Under the pieces are notes generated by a model, which saw nothing but the letters and a program-made list of their open reading frames with translations, made no database searches and was not told the DNA's origin. Shown here one piece after another: positions 1 to 8,109 of a stretch of DNA of 12,468 nt. The DNA comes from Gloeopeniophorella convolvens (Eukaryota; Basidiomycota; Agaricomycetes; Russulales): NCBI GenBank assembly GCA_022496205.1, contig WTXD01000322.1, forward strand, positions 1 through 12,468, written 5' to 3'. Made by a program: the position numbers and the translations under genes. Each line of letters opens with the position of its first letter. Position 1 is the stretch's first letter.

Positions 1-1010
1 TGATCCAACAGGTTGCGCGCACTAGTACTGCGTAGCTATAGTAATAGTACGGGAGGCTCAACAGGGTCGGCGTACACCCACGGTTCAAGCCCAAAGATCT
101 CAATGAACAGTTGCCGGCGTCAGATGACGGTGATACGCCGGATATGGATGATATAAGGAGGGAGCGCCTAATATTCTTCAGTCAGGTACTTGTGTGCCGT
201 GCGGTCTAACAGAGAGCCCGAGGAGAAGCGATTGATCAACGGCGTCGACTCCGCACGGTCCATGCAGGCAACTAAGTGCCACCGGCCACCGTGTCGCTTA
301 GTCGAAAGGTGACTAGTTGACTGGTCATCTCGACGCGGTCTGAGTCGAAAAAGGCCCATCGGCTGCAGCATCGTGTGAACTTTTGGTATGTAAGTAAGCC
401 CTCGACGCGTGCCGTGCGACGCGACGCAACTCCCAAGTTTTTCAACATCATAGTGACCGACCATGGTTCTCCTGCGCTCAACTTCTTCCACGTGCAACAT
501 TGAACACGCGCCCAACGGCATTAGAAACGAGTTTGAAAGCAATTTATCGTTCCGTCGCGCTCGTGTCTATCGCAAAGCCGCCGGTGAGTTCCGCACACTG
601 AGTGCTGAAGCTGTGGCATTGTGAGCTATCTTTCTCATGCCACGTAGCCCTCGCAGCAAGCATATCTTTCGCAAAAGCATAGTACGCTAGCGATACGATC
701 AAGCATCCATATCCGTTGGGGGCAACCTGACATCATGATAAACCTATATTTTCGGGGTTCTGCCATGCGAGCGAAGCGGTGCGGCAGTCTCACTCCTCTC
801 CCTCAGACATCATTCACACTCTAGGTCATTCAGATAGCATCATCACTTCTTTGGCCCGCGTGTCCTTCACACCAGCCCAGTACTCCTGAGTTTCCTCACC
901 ACCTTGTTCGGTCAATTTGCCACATATAGGAGTCCATAGGACCTCGCCTTTCTTTGACCATCTGTCTCGTAGTCCCGGTCTGGATCATCAGGTACATCAG
1001 GAATCCGTGG
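1..1010. other. Stretch with no supportable gene
   Basis: Base composition is moderate, like the rest of the left 4.2 kb and unlike the GC-rich right part. The longest open frame (minus strand, 542-168, about 124 codons) has no motif I recognise and overlaps a second unrelated minus-strand frame, so I do not call it. A short minus-strand run between about 120 and 47 reads like protein (QLFIEIFGLEPWVYADP) but ends in a stop and cannot be joined to anything. From about 915 onward, weak resemblance to the end of P450 exon 3 begins, which may be the worn upstream part of the relic described next. Confidence 0.5.
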
Positions 1011-1017
1011 CGCAAAG

Positions 1018-1543
1018 TTCCCCTGAATGTTCAATATTTCTAAGAGGTCTGTCTGTCCACCCTCCCACACATGACCCACCCCGAGCCCCACCGGATTTTT
1101 GGTTCCAGGCTTGAAAAATGGAAGCGCGTCGCATTACAGCATTACGAAAGGCATATTGCCTTGTTCAAAGGTTTTCTAACTGATGTCCAGGATGGGATTG
1201 TGAGCCATAGTCACCGCTGCTTCTGTCGCGTAAGGTTGATTAACCCGTGATCTCATGGCAGTCCAAAGGTTTAGAGCGACCAAGCACAAGTAAATGTCTT
1301 CAGGAATTCCGGTTGGAATGGGCTTTCCAGTCACGAGATGGCTTGGCTTATAGGTATATCATAGTACGTACTAGTTGTCATCTTTGAACCCGCGCCGATA
1401 CTTACCCTCCCCAGTGCTGCTTCGCCGGGGCAACTGCCATTTCCATTTCCTGGTAGCTACTCGTGATGGCCGCCTTCCCGAGATTCCAGAAGCACGTGCA
1501 AGAAGAATTGGATGCGGTTGTCGGACGCACGCGTGTTCCAACG
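1018..1543 (+). pseudogene. Decayed cytochrome P450 (relic paralogue)
   Basis: Four consecutive pieces align, in order and phase, with exons 3-6 of the intact P450 just downstream. Piece 1 (1018-1046) reads FP*MFNISKR against FPWMRHIPAR, with TGA (1024) where Trp is expected. Piece 2 (1109-1199) is 91 nt, exactly the length of the neighbour's exon 4, and contains KWKR and FKG; I count about 10 of 31 identical residues. Piece 3 (about 1262-1363) contains ERPSTSKCLQEF, corresponding to DRPSFCASMLQF. Piece 4 (1415-1543) holds the I-helix remnant and LLVMAAFPRFQKHVQEELDA followed by VVGRTRVPT. It has TAG (1454) at a Leu position and is 1 nt short between the acceptor and the Trp codon. The implied introns 1047-1108, 1200-1261 and about 1364-1414 sit at the neighbour's intron positions. 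Similarity stops after 1543, so ExxR and the heme Cys region are gone. It cannot make a P450. Confidence 0.75.
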
Positions 1544-1941
1544 AAGCACTGTACGCTGTCCCCGGGGCCCTTGCAGAATGGACCGATCAGGCAATCCTCC
1601 ATAGCTGTGGCTCTCGGGTATAATGGTTATCTCCAGTGCCGGCATAGGCGCTTGGCGTTGACCATCTCACTCAGGTTATTGCTGTCATCAATCCGATCTG
1701 CTCCCTCTTGATGACATTTGTTATCCCTTTCCAGCGAGTGAGTGCGCTGAAGAAGTGCATGGGCTGGTACCCTAGCCCATATAATACCCCGCCTCTTCCA
1801 ACTGAAGTGCATGACAAGCCAATAATGAACGGAGAGACGCCAGGACCCTTGCTCTCCCTTACCCCTCCTATCTCATTGAACCTCTCTGCGGCATCTACAT
1901 CTCTTGGATTCCATGGCCGTGAAATCATCTTGGAGAGTCGC
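1544..1941 (+). promoter_or_regulatory. Promoter and 5' leader of the first P450
   Basis: A TATA-like ATATAAT lies at 1779-1785, about 157 nt before the chosen ATG. A pyrimidine-rich tract (about 1849-1890), of the sort common near fungal transcription starts, lies between them. The frame of exon 1 is open back to 1708, but that sequence has no P450 features. The ATG at 1942 directly precedes the hydrophobic anchor, so I treat the upstream part as leader. The transcription start is not known. Confidence 0.45.
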
Positions 1942-3817
1942 ATGCTTTCGACGGGTGTTTTGTTCGCGTTGCTCGCTTTCTTCGTTGTTTCTTATACCAG
2001 AAGCCCATGGCGGAAGCTGCCGCCGAGCCCCAAACGCATACCAATCATCGGCAACGTACGACAACTCTTAGACAAGAAGTGGCTCTTTTCCAGAGAGTGC
2101 AAAGAGCGATTCTGTAGGTTGTTACGTTGTACCTGACAGACGACCGATACTGAAGTAAGGCCGCCTAGGTGACATCATGTACCTTGACGCCGTGGGAAAG
2201 CCGGTGGTCGTGCTCAATAGCCTCAAATCGACATTTGAGCTCCTCGAACGTCGCGCATCCAACTATTCCGACCGCCCTCGATTCATAATGGCGAATGAGA
2301 TACTCAGCGGAGGTATGCAGATGGTTATGCTGAACCGCACCGACCCGCTGTGAGCTCTAGGTTGTGTAATGCGTCTCTGCGCTAATCACATCGCTCAGCT
2401 GGCGTAGGATGCGCCGTGCTACGCACGAGAATTTGACCAGAGAAGCCGTCAAATCCTACCACTCTACTGAGATAAAGGAAGCTGTCATATTTACCTCATC
2501 GCTCCTGAGTAACCCCGACCACGCCACACGAGGGAGACATCTTCATCGCTTCGGAGCGTCGACGATCATGTCCTTCGTCTACGACTACACCACGCTTGAA
2601 TCGGAACACGATGAGGCAGTGGAGAAAATTGAGAAGTTCAATGAAAGGATTAGCCTCGCCGGATCTCCTGGGACATACTGGGTCGAGTTCTTCCCTTGGA
2701 TGAGGCATATTCCGGCGAGGTACTGGTGGTTTCATTGGCGACCCCAATCAATGTGCTGATGCCCACTGGCCCGCAGATTCGCAAAATGGAAAAGGGATGG
2801 CCTGCGGCATTTTGCGGAGGATCTGAAAATGTTCTCTGGACTTGTGGACCGCGTCCGGAGCGATCGAGTGCGCAGTGACATATACTCCAACACACCTATG
2901 AGCGTTTTCGGCTAATAACTCGCGCAGGCTAACGGAGCGGACCGACCTAGTTTTTGCGCGTCGATGCTACAATTCCACGACCGTCACGGCCTCACGGAAC
3001 CACAGGTGGCGATGCTTGCAGGAGCACTGTTGTGAGTAGTAAGCGCAGATCCACACAGGGATGCTGTTGCTGAAGCATCAAAGTGCTGCCGGCTCCGAGA
3101 CAACTCCAACTACCGTAGAATGGCTGCTGCTTGCGCTGACTGCCTTCCCCGAGGTACAGCAGCGCGCGCAGGCTGAGATAGACACGATGGTCGGGCGGGA
3201 TCGCACCCCCACCCTTGCTGACGCGCCAAACCTTCCCTACGTGCACGCGGTCGTCAGAGAAATCGCTCGCTGGCGACCCGCCCTAGCGCTCGGAATACCG
3301 CATGCCACGACTGGGGACGATTGGTACGAGGGGATGTTCATTCCGAAGGGCACGATGTGCCTGGCCAATCTCTGGCAGTGCAATCACGACCGCGCCATAT
3401 TCGGTGCTGACGCAGATGAGTTCAAGCCAGAGCGGCACCTCGATGGAAATGGTGATCTGGTGCCGGGCCCCGTCGAGACTTACCAGGAAGGTCATGTTGC
3501 TTTCGGCTTCGGGCGCCGGATCTGCGTGGGTAGGCACCTTGCCAGGGATTCATTGTTCGTTGTCACTGCGATGATCTTGTGGGCGGTAAGGATCGAGCGT
3601 GCACGGGGTGAGAACGGGGAGGAGCTACCGCTTGACCTAGATTCGTTCATTGACTTGGGCTTCTTTGTGTAGGTGGTGCTCACTGGCGGTGTGGCTTGTT
3701 GGTTACTAATTTCCGCTTGCATGCAGGCGACCCGTTCCTTATGAGTGCAGGATCACACCTCGCTTCCCCGAAGTGCCGTCGATTCTTGCGGAAGAGCGCG
3801 AACGCCATGGGAGCTGA
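1942..3817 (+). CDS. Cytochrome P450 monooxygenase (intact, seven exons)
   Basis: Predicted heme-thiolate monooxygenase on the ER membrane, fed by NADPH-P450 reductase; substrate unknown. Modelled exons: 1942-2113, 2169-2349, 2399-2719, 2777-2867, 2928-3031, 3084-3668, 3727-3817. They total 1545 nt, or 514 aa, a normal P450 length. The sequence shows an N-terminal hydrophobic anchor (residues about 3-18), a Pro-rich hinge KLPPSPKRIPIIGN, the I-helix AGSETT (292-297), the K-helix ExxR (E349-R352), PER (405-407) and a perfect heme loop FGFGRRICVG (430-439; Cys437). All junctions keep frame, and intron 6 contains the branch-like TACTAAT. The start was chosen because ATG 1942 opens the anchor. 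The overall look resembles basidiomycete P450s often annotated as O-methylsterigmatocystin oxidoreductase (CYP64-like), but that name should not be read as function. A relic of a similar gene lies just upstream, suggesting a former tandem pair. Confidence 0.93.
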
Positions 3818-4272
3818 GCCAGGGACTGCCATCGTAAATAGGAGTCGAGCAGCGAAGTCGGCGTGGGGCATTTTCCGCATTTGCCGTGGTCAAATCGCGA
3901 TGTAGATCGTGGAGACTTACTGTCGAAGTGTTTGGGATCCTCGTCCGGAGCGTCCTGTTTGTAAACATATCTTTGACCACATGGCTGCCGTCTTGTCGAG
4001 GCTGCCAAGACACCACTGTTATGTATGTCATCTCGCACACCGACCGCGTCCGCGTCGCCATCGATCAAAGCATGGCACCGCCAGCCACCGCAATCAAGTA
4101 TTCCGTACACGGCTCCCAGGCCGTCCATCACAACCAACAGCCAACATTACAACATCTGATCCTCCCCGTCCCGTCCCGTATCCAAGCAAACGCTGGGGTA
4201 ACACAGCACGCACGAGCGCTCGCGCCTGCGCGATCCGCATGCTGAAGTCGGGGCTAGCCCGCGCCGCGCGTG
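3818..4272. other. Interval between convergent P450 3' ends
   Basis: This 455-bp stretch separates the stop codons of two P450s that face each other and must hold both 3' UTRs and polyadenylation signals. I see no coding motif in it. The open frames crossing it are either short or continuations of the antisense shadow of the second P450. Base composition rises steeply in its last 100 bp, marking the edge of the GC-rich block. Confidence 0.5.
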
Positions 4273-6526
4273 CTATAACTCCTCGCCATCCTCCGCGTCC
4301 TTGTAGTCATGTTCGTGTTCGTATTCGTATTCGTCCTCGTCGGGCAGCACGCGTCGCACGCGCAACGGCATCTGGTTCCCCGTCTCCGGCGCAGACGCCA
4401 CAAACGGGCGCGTCACAATACTGTCCGCGCCCCGTCAGTCCCGCCCGCAGAGAGGAACGCACGGAGCACGCACTTGACGCGCTTCTCGATGACCACACCC
4501 TCCGCCGGCGCAAACGCCACCTCGCGCAGCAGCACCGCGAGAAACACCTTGATCTCCGCCAGCGCAAAGCGGTACCCGATGCACGCCCGCGCGCCCGTGC
4601 CCGCCCCGCCGTTCAGGAACGTCAGCGTGTGCGCGTACAAGCCCGGCACGGCGCGCACAGCGCGCGGCAGCGCCGCCCACCGCTCAGGCCGGAATGCGCG
4701 CGCGTCCGCGCCCCACAGGTCCGCCGCGCGGTTCACCGCCGCGATCGGCACCGTGATGATGTCCCCGCGGCGCAGCTCCACGTTATCCTGCAGCTCCGTG
4801 GGAGGCGCGGGCCGGCGCAGGAGGACGCGGACGAGGCGCGCCGCGCGCGGCTCGCGCACGCGCACGGCGTGCTGCAGCGGGACGCGGCACGTGCGTGGTG
4901 CGCCGGCGTACACGCGCATCGTGCTCCCCACCGGCGCGTGCAGGCGCAGCGCCTCGCGCACGGTGTGCTCGAGCAGCGGCAGCGCGAGCGCCGCGTGCAG
5001 GTCGTCGCCGCATGCGCGCAGCGCGCGGCGCAGGCGCGTCTGGGCCGCCGGGGCGTGCGCGAGCGCGTAGAGCGTCCAGGCGAGGGCCGAGGCGGTCGTT
5101 TCGTGCCCGGCCGCGAGGAAGGTCGAGATTTGGGAGAGCATCTCGGTGTGGGTGAGCGCGTGCGCGGGGGAGGTGGCTGCGTTTGCGCGGACTGCGGGGG
5201 GTGTTAGGGTGCAGAACGGTGCGGCGCGTGGTGCGGTGCGCACCGAGGACGGAGAGGATGTCGCGCGTCGCGGGCGCGGGCTTGGGGTCTGCGTGCTCTG
5301 CTTTGCGCTCGCTGATGAGCTGCGTGCCGATGCGGCGCATCGTGTCGCGCGCCTCTTGCATCGCGCGCGTATTAGGACGCTGCACGCACGCGCAGTCAGC
5401 ACGCCGCACTACACGCGCAGACGCGGCGGGCACGCACGAATCGCCGGAGCACGGGGAACCACACGGTGAGCACGGTCATCACGCGGAACTTGCGCGCGGT
5501 CGAAAAGATCGCCGCAAACGCGCGCGCGAGCTCGTTCTCCGCCGCGTCCGCCGCGTGCGGGTCGCTCCCGGGCGGCGGGAGCGCGTGAAAGGCGTAGCCA
5601 AAGCCTGTGGCGGCGCGTCAGTTGCGCGCGCGGGCGGACGCGGGGGTGCGCACCGGCCTCGCCGATGACGTCGAGCGTTGCGCGGGCTAGCCACGCGAGC
5701 ACGTCGACGACGGGATGCGCGGGCGTGGGCGCGACGCACGAGGGGCGGTCTGGCGCCGGGGACGTGCGGCGGCGCACGGGCTCGAGCGGCGAGCGCAGCA
5801 GCGCGAGCGCGTCGGTGTGCGCGGGGGTCACGGGCGGCACGGGCGGTGCGGCCTGCTCGTCCGCGAGCTGCAGGAAAACGTCGCGCAGCTACGGTGCGTC
5901 CGCGTCAACAAGGCACAGGGGTGGCAAAGCAGGAACGCGCACGCGCTCGGCCTTTTCGCGAAAGATCGGCTCGACCGAGTTGATGTGCGCCGGGGAAAAC
6001 GCCTGGTTCTGTGCGCGGATGGCATCAGCGGGGGGAGCTGCGCGGGTGGCGCTGGGCGCACCATGATTTTGCGCTGGGGCAGGAGTGCTGCTGTGAGATG
6101 GTGGCGGAGGCGGTGCGGAGGGCAACGCACCTGTCGCTTGTGGACGTCGCCCTGGACGGTGAGCAGGCCGTCATGGCCTGCGGCCATGGCGGCGAGGCTC
6201 TCGTTGATAAAATCTGGCTTGGGAAAGTCATAGGGGTGCCCGAGGATGTAGGCGAGGGCGACGGGGTCGGTGGTGAGGAGGCGGTGCGCGTTGATGAAGC
6301 CGCGGTAGGTAAAGGTGTGGCCGTACTGGGCGACCCAGGTGCTGATGATGTCGTTGTTCTCCTGGTCTGCGATCTGAGCGAGGTTGCCGATGAGGGGCGA
6401 GGGCGAGGGCGGCGAGGGTAGGAGACGGAGAGGGGAGGTGAAGCGGGCGAGGAGGAGGAGGGCGAGCGGGCGGAGGACGTAGAGGATGGCGGGTGCGGTG
6501 AAGAGGAGAAGGAGGAGAAGGAACAT
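4273..6526 (-). CDS. Cytochrome P450 monooxygenase, long divergent form
   Basis: Predicted ER-anchored heme monooxygenase; substrate unknown. Modelled exons (minus strand): 6526-6131, 6073-6062 (12 nt), 6008-5943, 5888-5654, 5604-5438, 5379-5244, 5191-4474, 4420-4273. They total 1878 nt, or 625 aa, about 100 more than usual. The start ATG at 6526 begins the Leu-rich anchor (MFLLLLLLF); the hinge is LPSPPSPSPLIGN. Conserved blocks are HKRQRKIMNQAFSPAHINSV (129-148), the I-helix AAGHETT (364-370), ExxR (E417-R420), FRPERW (504-509) and the heme Cys541. The family resembles CYP5150-like or CYP3/4-clan basidiomycete P450s; that placement is from memory. Oddities: the heme loop carries five extra residues (533-537); exon 4 has a Pro-rich insertion (about 173-217); an Arg-rich stretch (447-472) may be a 78-nt intron, giving 599 aa; and there is an acidic Tyr/His-rich tail. 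All seven donors are GTGCGY. It is divergent from the Sec14-like gene. The frame is intact, so it may be functional, though the heme loop leaves this open. Confidence 0.88.
4307..4345. repeat. Degenerate hexanucleotide repeat in the P450 3' coding end
   Basis: Imperfect TTCGTR/TTCGTC units on the + strand read on the minus strand as alternating acidic and aromatic or His residues (EDEYEYEHEHDY), near the C-terminus of the second P450. It is a short coding microsatellite and explains the unusual tail. Confidence 0.6.
4788..4865 (-). other. Possible 78-nt in-frame intron (exitron-like) in P450 exon 7
   Basis: The segment starts GTGCGC, ends GCTGCAG, is a multiple of three and has no stop codon. 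It encodes an Arg-rich 26-residue stretch (447-472) that does not resemble family sequence. Its donor matches the form used by every other intron of this gene. Removing it leaves a loop about ten residues shorter than I would expect for the family; keeping it leaves one about seventeen longer. Neither form is clearly right. Confidence 0.35.
6062..6073 (-). other. 12-nt micro-exon of the second P450
   Basis: The four codons CGC AAA ATC ATG encode RKIM and lie between two short introns (6130-6074 and 6061-6009), both phase 0 and both GTGCGY...AG. Including it restores HKRQ-RKIM-NQAF, matching the usual P450 C-helix region (HKRQRRIMNPAF-like). Skipping it would keep frame but delete four conserved residues. 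Confidence 0.8.
6394..6418 (+). other. G-quadruplex-type motif in P450 exon 1
   Basis: Four G-runs (6394-6397, 6401-6403, 6407-6409, 6416-6418) with loops of 3, 3 and 6 nt meet the G3+N1-7 pattern. They lie on the + strand, the template of the minus-strand P450, opposite codons for its Pro-rich hinge. The motif is part of a purine-rich + strand tract running from about 6391 to 6524. Whether it folds is unknown. Confidence 0.55.
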
Positions 6527-6691
6527 CGGCGCGGAACAGAGGCAAGATGATAAACTCTGTCGGTTAATATAACGACGGGTTAACGCGGTCATCTCGGCCA
6601 TGTGTTGATCTCGGCCCGCAGCCCTGATCGAATAAACGACCCGGTCAGTAGATCCAATTGCTTCGTCTTGGTAGGCCCAGTAGCGACTCCC
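6527..6691. promoter_or_regulatory. 165-bp divergent promoter (P450 / Sec14-like)
   Basis: The second P450 starts leftward at 6526 and the Sec14-like gene starts rightward at 6692, so both promoters and leaders must fit here unless they overlap coding sequence. It contains an AT-rich patch GTTAATATAAC near 6563-6573, a direct repeat ATCTCGGCC at 6591-6599 and 6608-6616, and a minimal upstream reading frame ATG TGT TGA (6600-6608) on the Sec14 side. No standard TATA box is at the expected distance for either gene. Confidence 0.6.
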
Positions 6692-7904
6692 ATGTCTCAA
6701 CTACTCGACGAACAACACCGCGACAAGCTCGACCAGCTCCGCCGTTCCCTCGCAGACGCACACCTCTACACACCCGCATCGCCCACCGCACCCGCGTCCC
6801 ACGACGACGCGACCCTCCTCCGCTTCCTCCGCGCCCGCAAGTACGACCCCGCAAAGGCACACAAGCAGTTCGCCGCCACAGAGGCCTGGCGCGCAGAGCA
6901 CGACGTCGCCCGCCTCTACGCCACCTTTGACCCCGCAGAGCTCGAGGCCGCAAAGCGCTTCTACCCGCGCTGGACCGGCCGGCGCGACAAGGTGCGTGCG
7001 CGCCCCGCTCTGCCTGCAGTGCTCTGCCACGCGCTCCCGCTCACCGCCCGCCCCGCGCAGCTCGGCTTTCCCGTCTACGTCTTTCGCCTCGCCGCCCTCG
7101 CAGGGCCCCTGCAGAAGGAACTCAACGCCGTCCCCGAAGCCCGCCGCTACCAGCGCATGTGCGTGCCCGCCGGACTCATCTGACACACCCTGCTGACGTG
7201 CGCCCTTGCCCCCTCCACCGCACGTGCCTGCCTTGGCGTCCGCCCGCGCCCCGCAGCGTCGCGCTCTGGGAGTTCATGTCGGGCTTCACGCTCCCGCTCT
7301 GCACCGCGCTCCCGCACGCCCCGCCCGCGCCCATCGCCGCGACCACCTCGCTCATCGACCTCGCCGGCGTCTCGCTCGGCACCATGTGGGCCCTCCGCCG
7401 CCACCTCCAGCAGGCCTCCGAGCTCGCCACCGCGCACTACCCCGAGACGCTCCACACCATCGCCGTCGTCAACGCGCCCGCCTTTTTCCCCACCGTCTGG
7501 GGCTGGATCAAGGTGCGCGCGCCATACCATAGGTTTCGATGGGGGCTCACGCCCGCGCACAGGCGTGGTTCGACGAGGGCACGCGCAACAAGGTCCACGT
7601 CCTCGGCGCCGACCCGGGCCCCGCCCTGCGCGAGCTCATCGGCGCCGACGCCCTCCCGCAGGTCTACGGCGGCGACCTCCCCTTTGCGTTCGAGGACGAG
7701 CCCGTGCTCGACGCGCCCGCGCGCGAGCTCCTGCGCACCGACGCCGTCCCGCGCGGGCCGGTGCTCTTCGATCCTGCAAAGGGGTGGGTGCGGCCAGAGG
7801 GCTTCGTCGGGCCTGCGGATGGGGGTGCAGAGGGCGAGGCGGTGAAGGGCGACGAGGCGCAGAGCGGTGGGGCGGCGCAGGGCGGCGCCGCGAGCAACGC
7901 CTAG
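6692..7904 (+). CDS. Sec14-like CRAL-TRIO phospholipid-transfer protein
   Basis: Predicted cytosolic or membrane-peripheral lipid-transfer protein of the Sec14 family, which exchanges or presents phosphatidylinositol and another lipid at Golgi or plasma membranes. Modelled exons: 6692-6991, 7061-7158, 7257-7512, 7563-7904; 996 nt, 331 aa, close to yeast Sec14 (304 aa). The CRAL-TRIO N-terminal helix region is seen in TLLRFLRARKYDPAKAHKQF (41-60). The lipid-binding domain shows GFPVYVF (102-108), RYQRIVALWEFM (129-140), SLIDLAGVSLGTMW, HYPETLHTIAVVNAPAFFPT and VWGWIK, then LPQVYGGDLPF. The tail after about residue 290 is Gly/Ala/Glu-rich and looks disordered. All three introns use GTGCGY donors. 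Intron 1 (69 nt) is stop-free and a multiple of three, so its retention would add 23 residues. The start at 6692 is the first ATG in frame with the domain. It shares a short promoter with the P450; a common role is not shown. Confidence 0.93.
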
Positions 7905-8109
7905 ACGCGCGCGCAATATTGTAGCCTACGGTCGTCATGTAATCTACAGCACTATTACTACTATCTACTACTGCGCACACACTATAACACCAGGAACAAG
8001 CAAAGAGACAGAGAAACGTACGTACGTATATAATGATATGTGACAAGACGAGGCGGGTATAATGTACAGCAAGCACACCAAACAGCACACCGAACACAGC
8101 AGTCCGTCG
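7905..8109. other. Tail-to-tail 3' intergenic interval
   Basis: These 205 bp separate the Sec14-like stop codon from the SCC2 stop codon and must serve as 3' region for both. The interval is an AT-richer island between very GC-rich coding ends. It contains (ACGT)3 at 8016-8027 followed by an AT run. No RNA gene is evident. Confidence 0.6.

Noticed and set aside
731..800. Reading DIMINLYFRGSAM, with a 10-bp match (TGACATCATG) to the start of P450 exon 2
   Set aside because: It might be an upstream piece of the P450 relic, but there is no SDRP-type follow-up and the spacing to the next piece is about 200 bp too short. A 10-bp match alone may be chance.
915..1017. Possible continuation of the relic's exon 3 (GVHRTSPFFDHLSR, then SGTSGIRGAKFP)
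   Set aside because: Spacing fits the intact gene, but residue identity is too low to include in the pseudogene bounds.
1544..1711. Possible continuation of the relic toward ExxR (IAVALG resembling ALALG)
   Set aside because: The intervening sequence does not align and is several codons too short; resemblance is limited to a few residues.
1708..1941. N-terminal extension of the first P450 from an upstream in-frame ATG
   Set aside because: The extension lacks a signal or anchor, spans the likely transcription start region and TATA-like element, and the anchor begins exactly at the 1942 ATG.
3909..5207. 432-codon + strand open frame, Arg-rich
   Set aside because: It is the antisense shadow of the second P450: high GC suppresses stops on both strands, the product is low-complexity, and the minus strand carries all P450 motifs with consistent introns.
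6527..6700. N-terminal extension of the second P450 from upstream in-frame ATGs
   Set aside because: It would run into the Sec14-like gene's start and place a polar stretch before the Leu-rich anchor; ATG 6526 is the natural start.
1942..7904. Secondary-metabolite gene cluster
   Set aside because: Only tailoring-type P450s and a lipid-transfer protein are present; there is no core biosynthetic enzyme, transporter or pathway regulator in the window.
8016..8030. (ACGT)3 run with adjacent AT stretch as a functional element
   Set aside because: Too short and simple to call anything beyond a small repeat in a 3' region.
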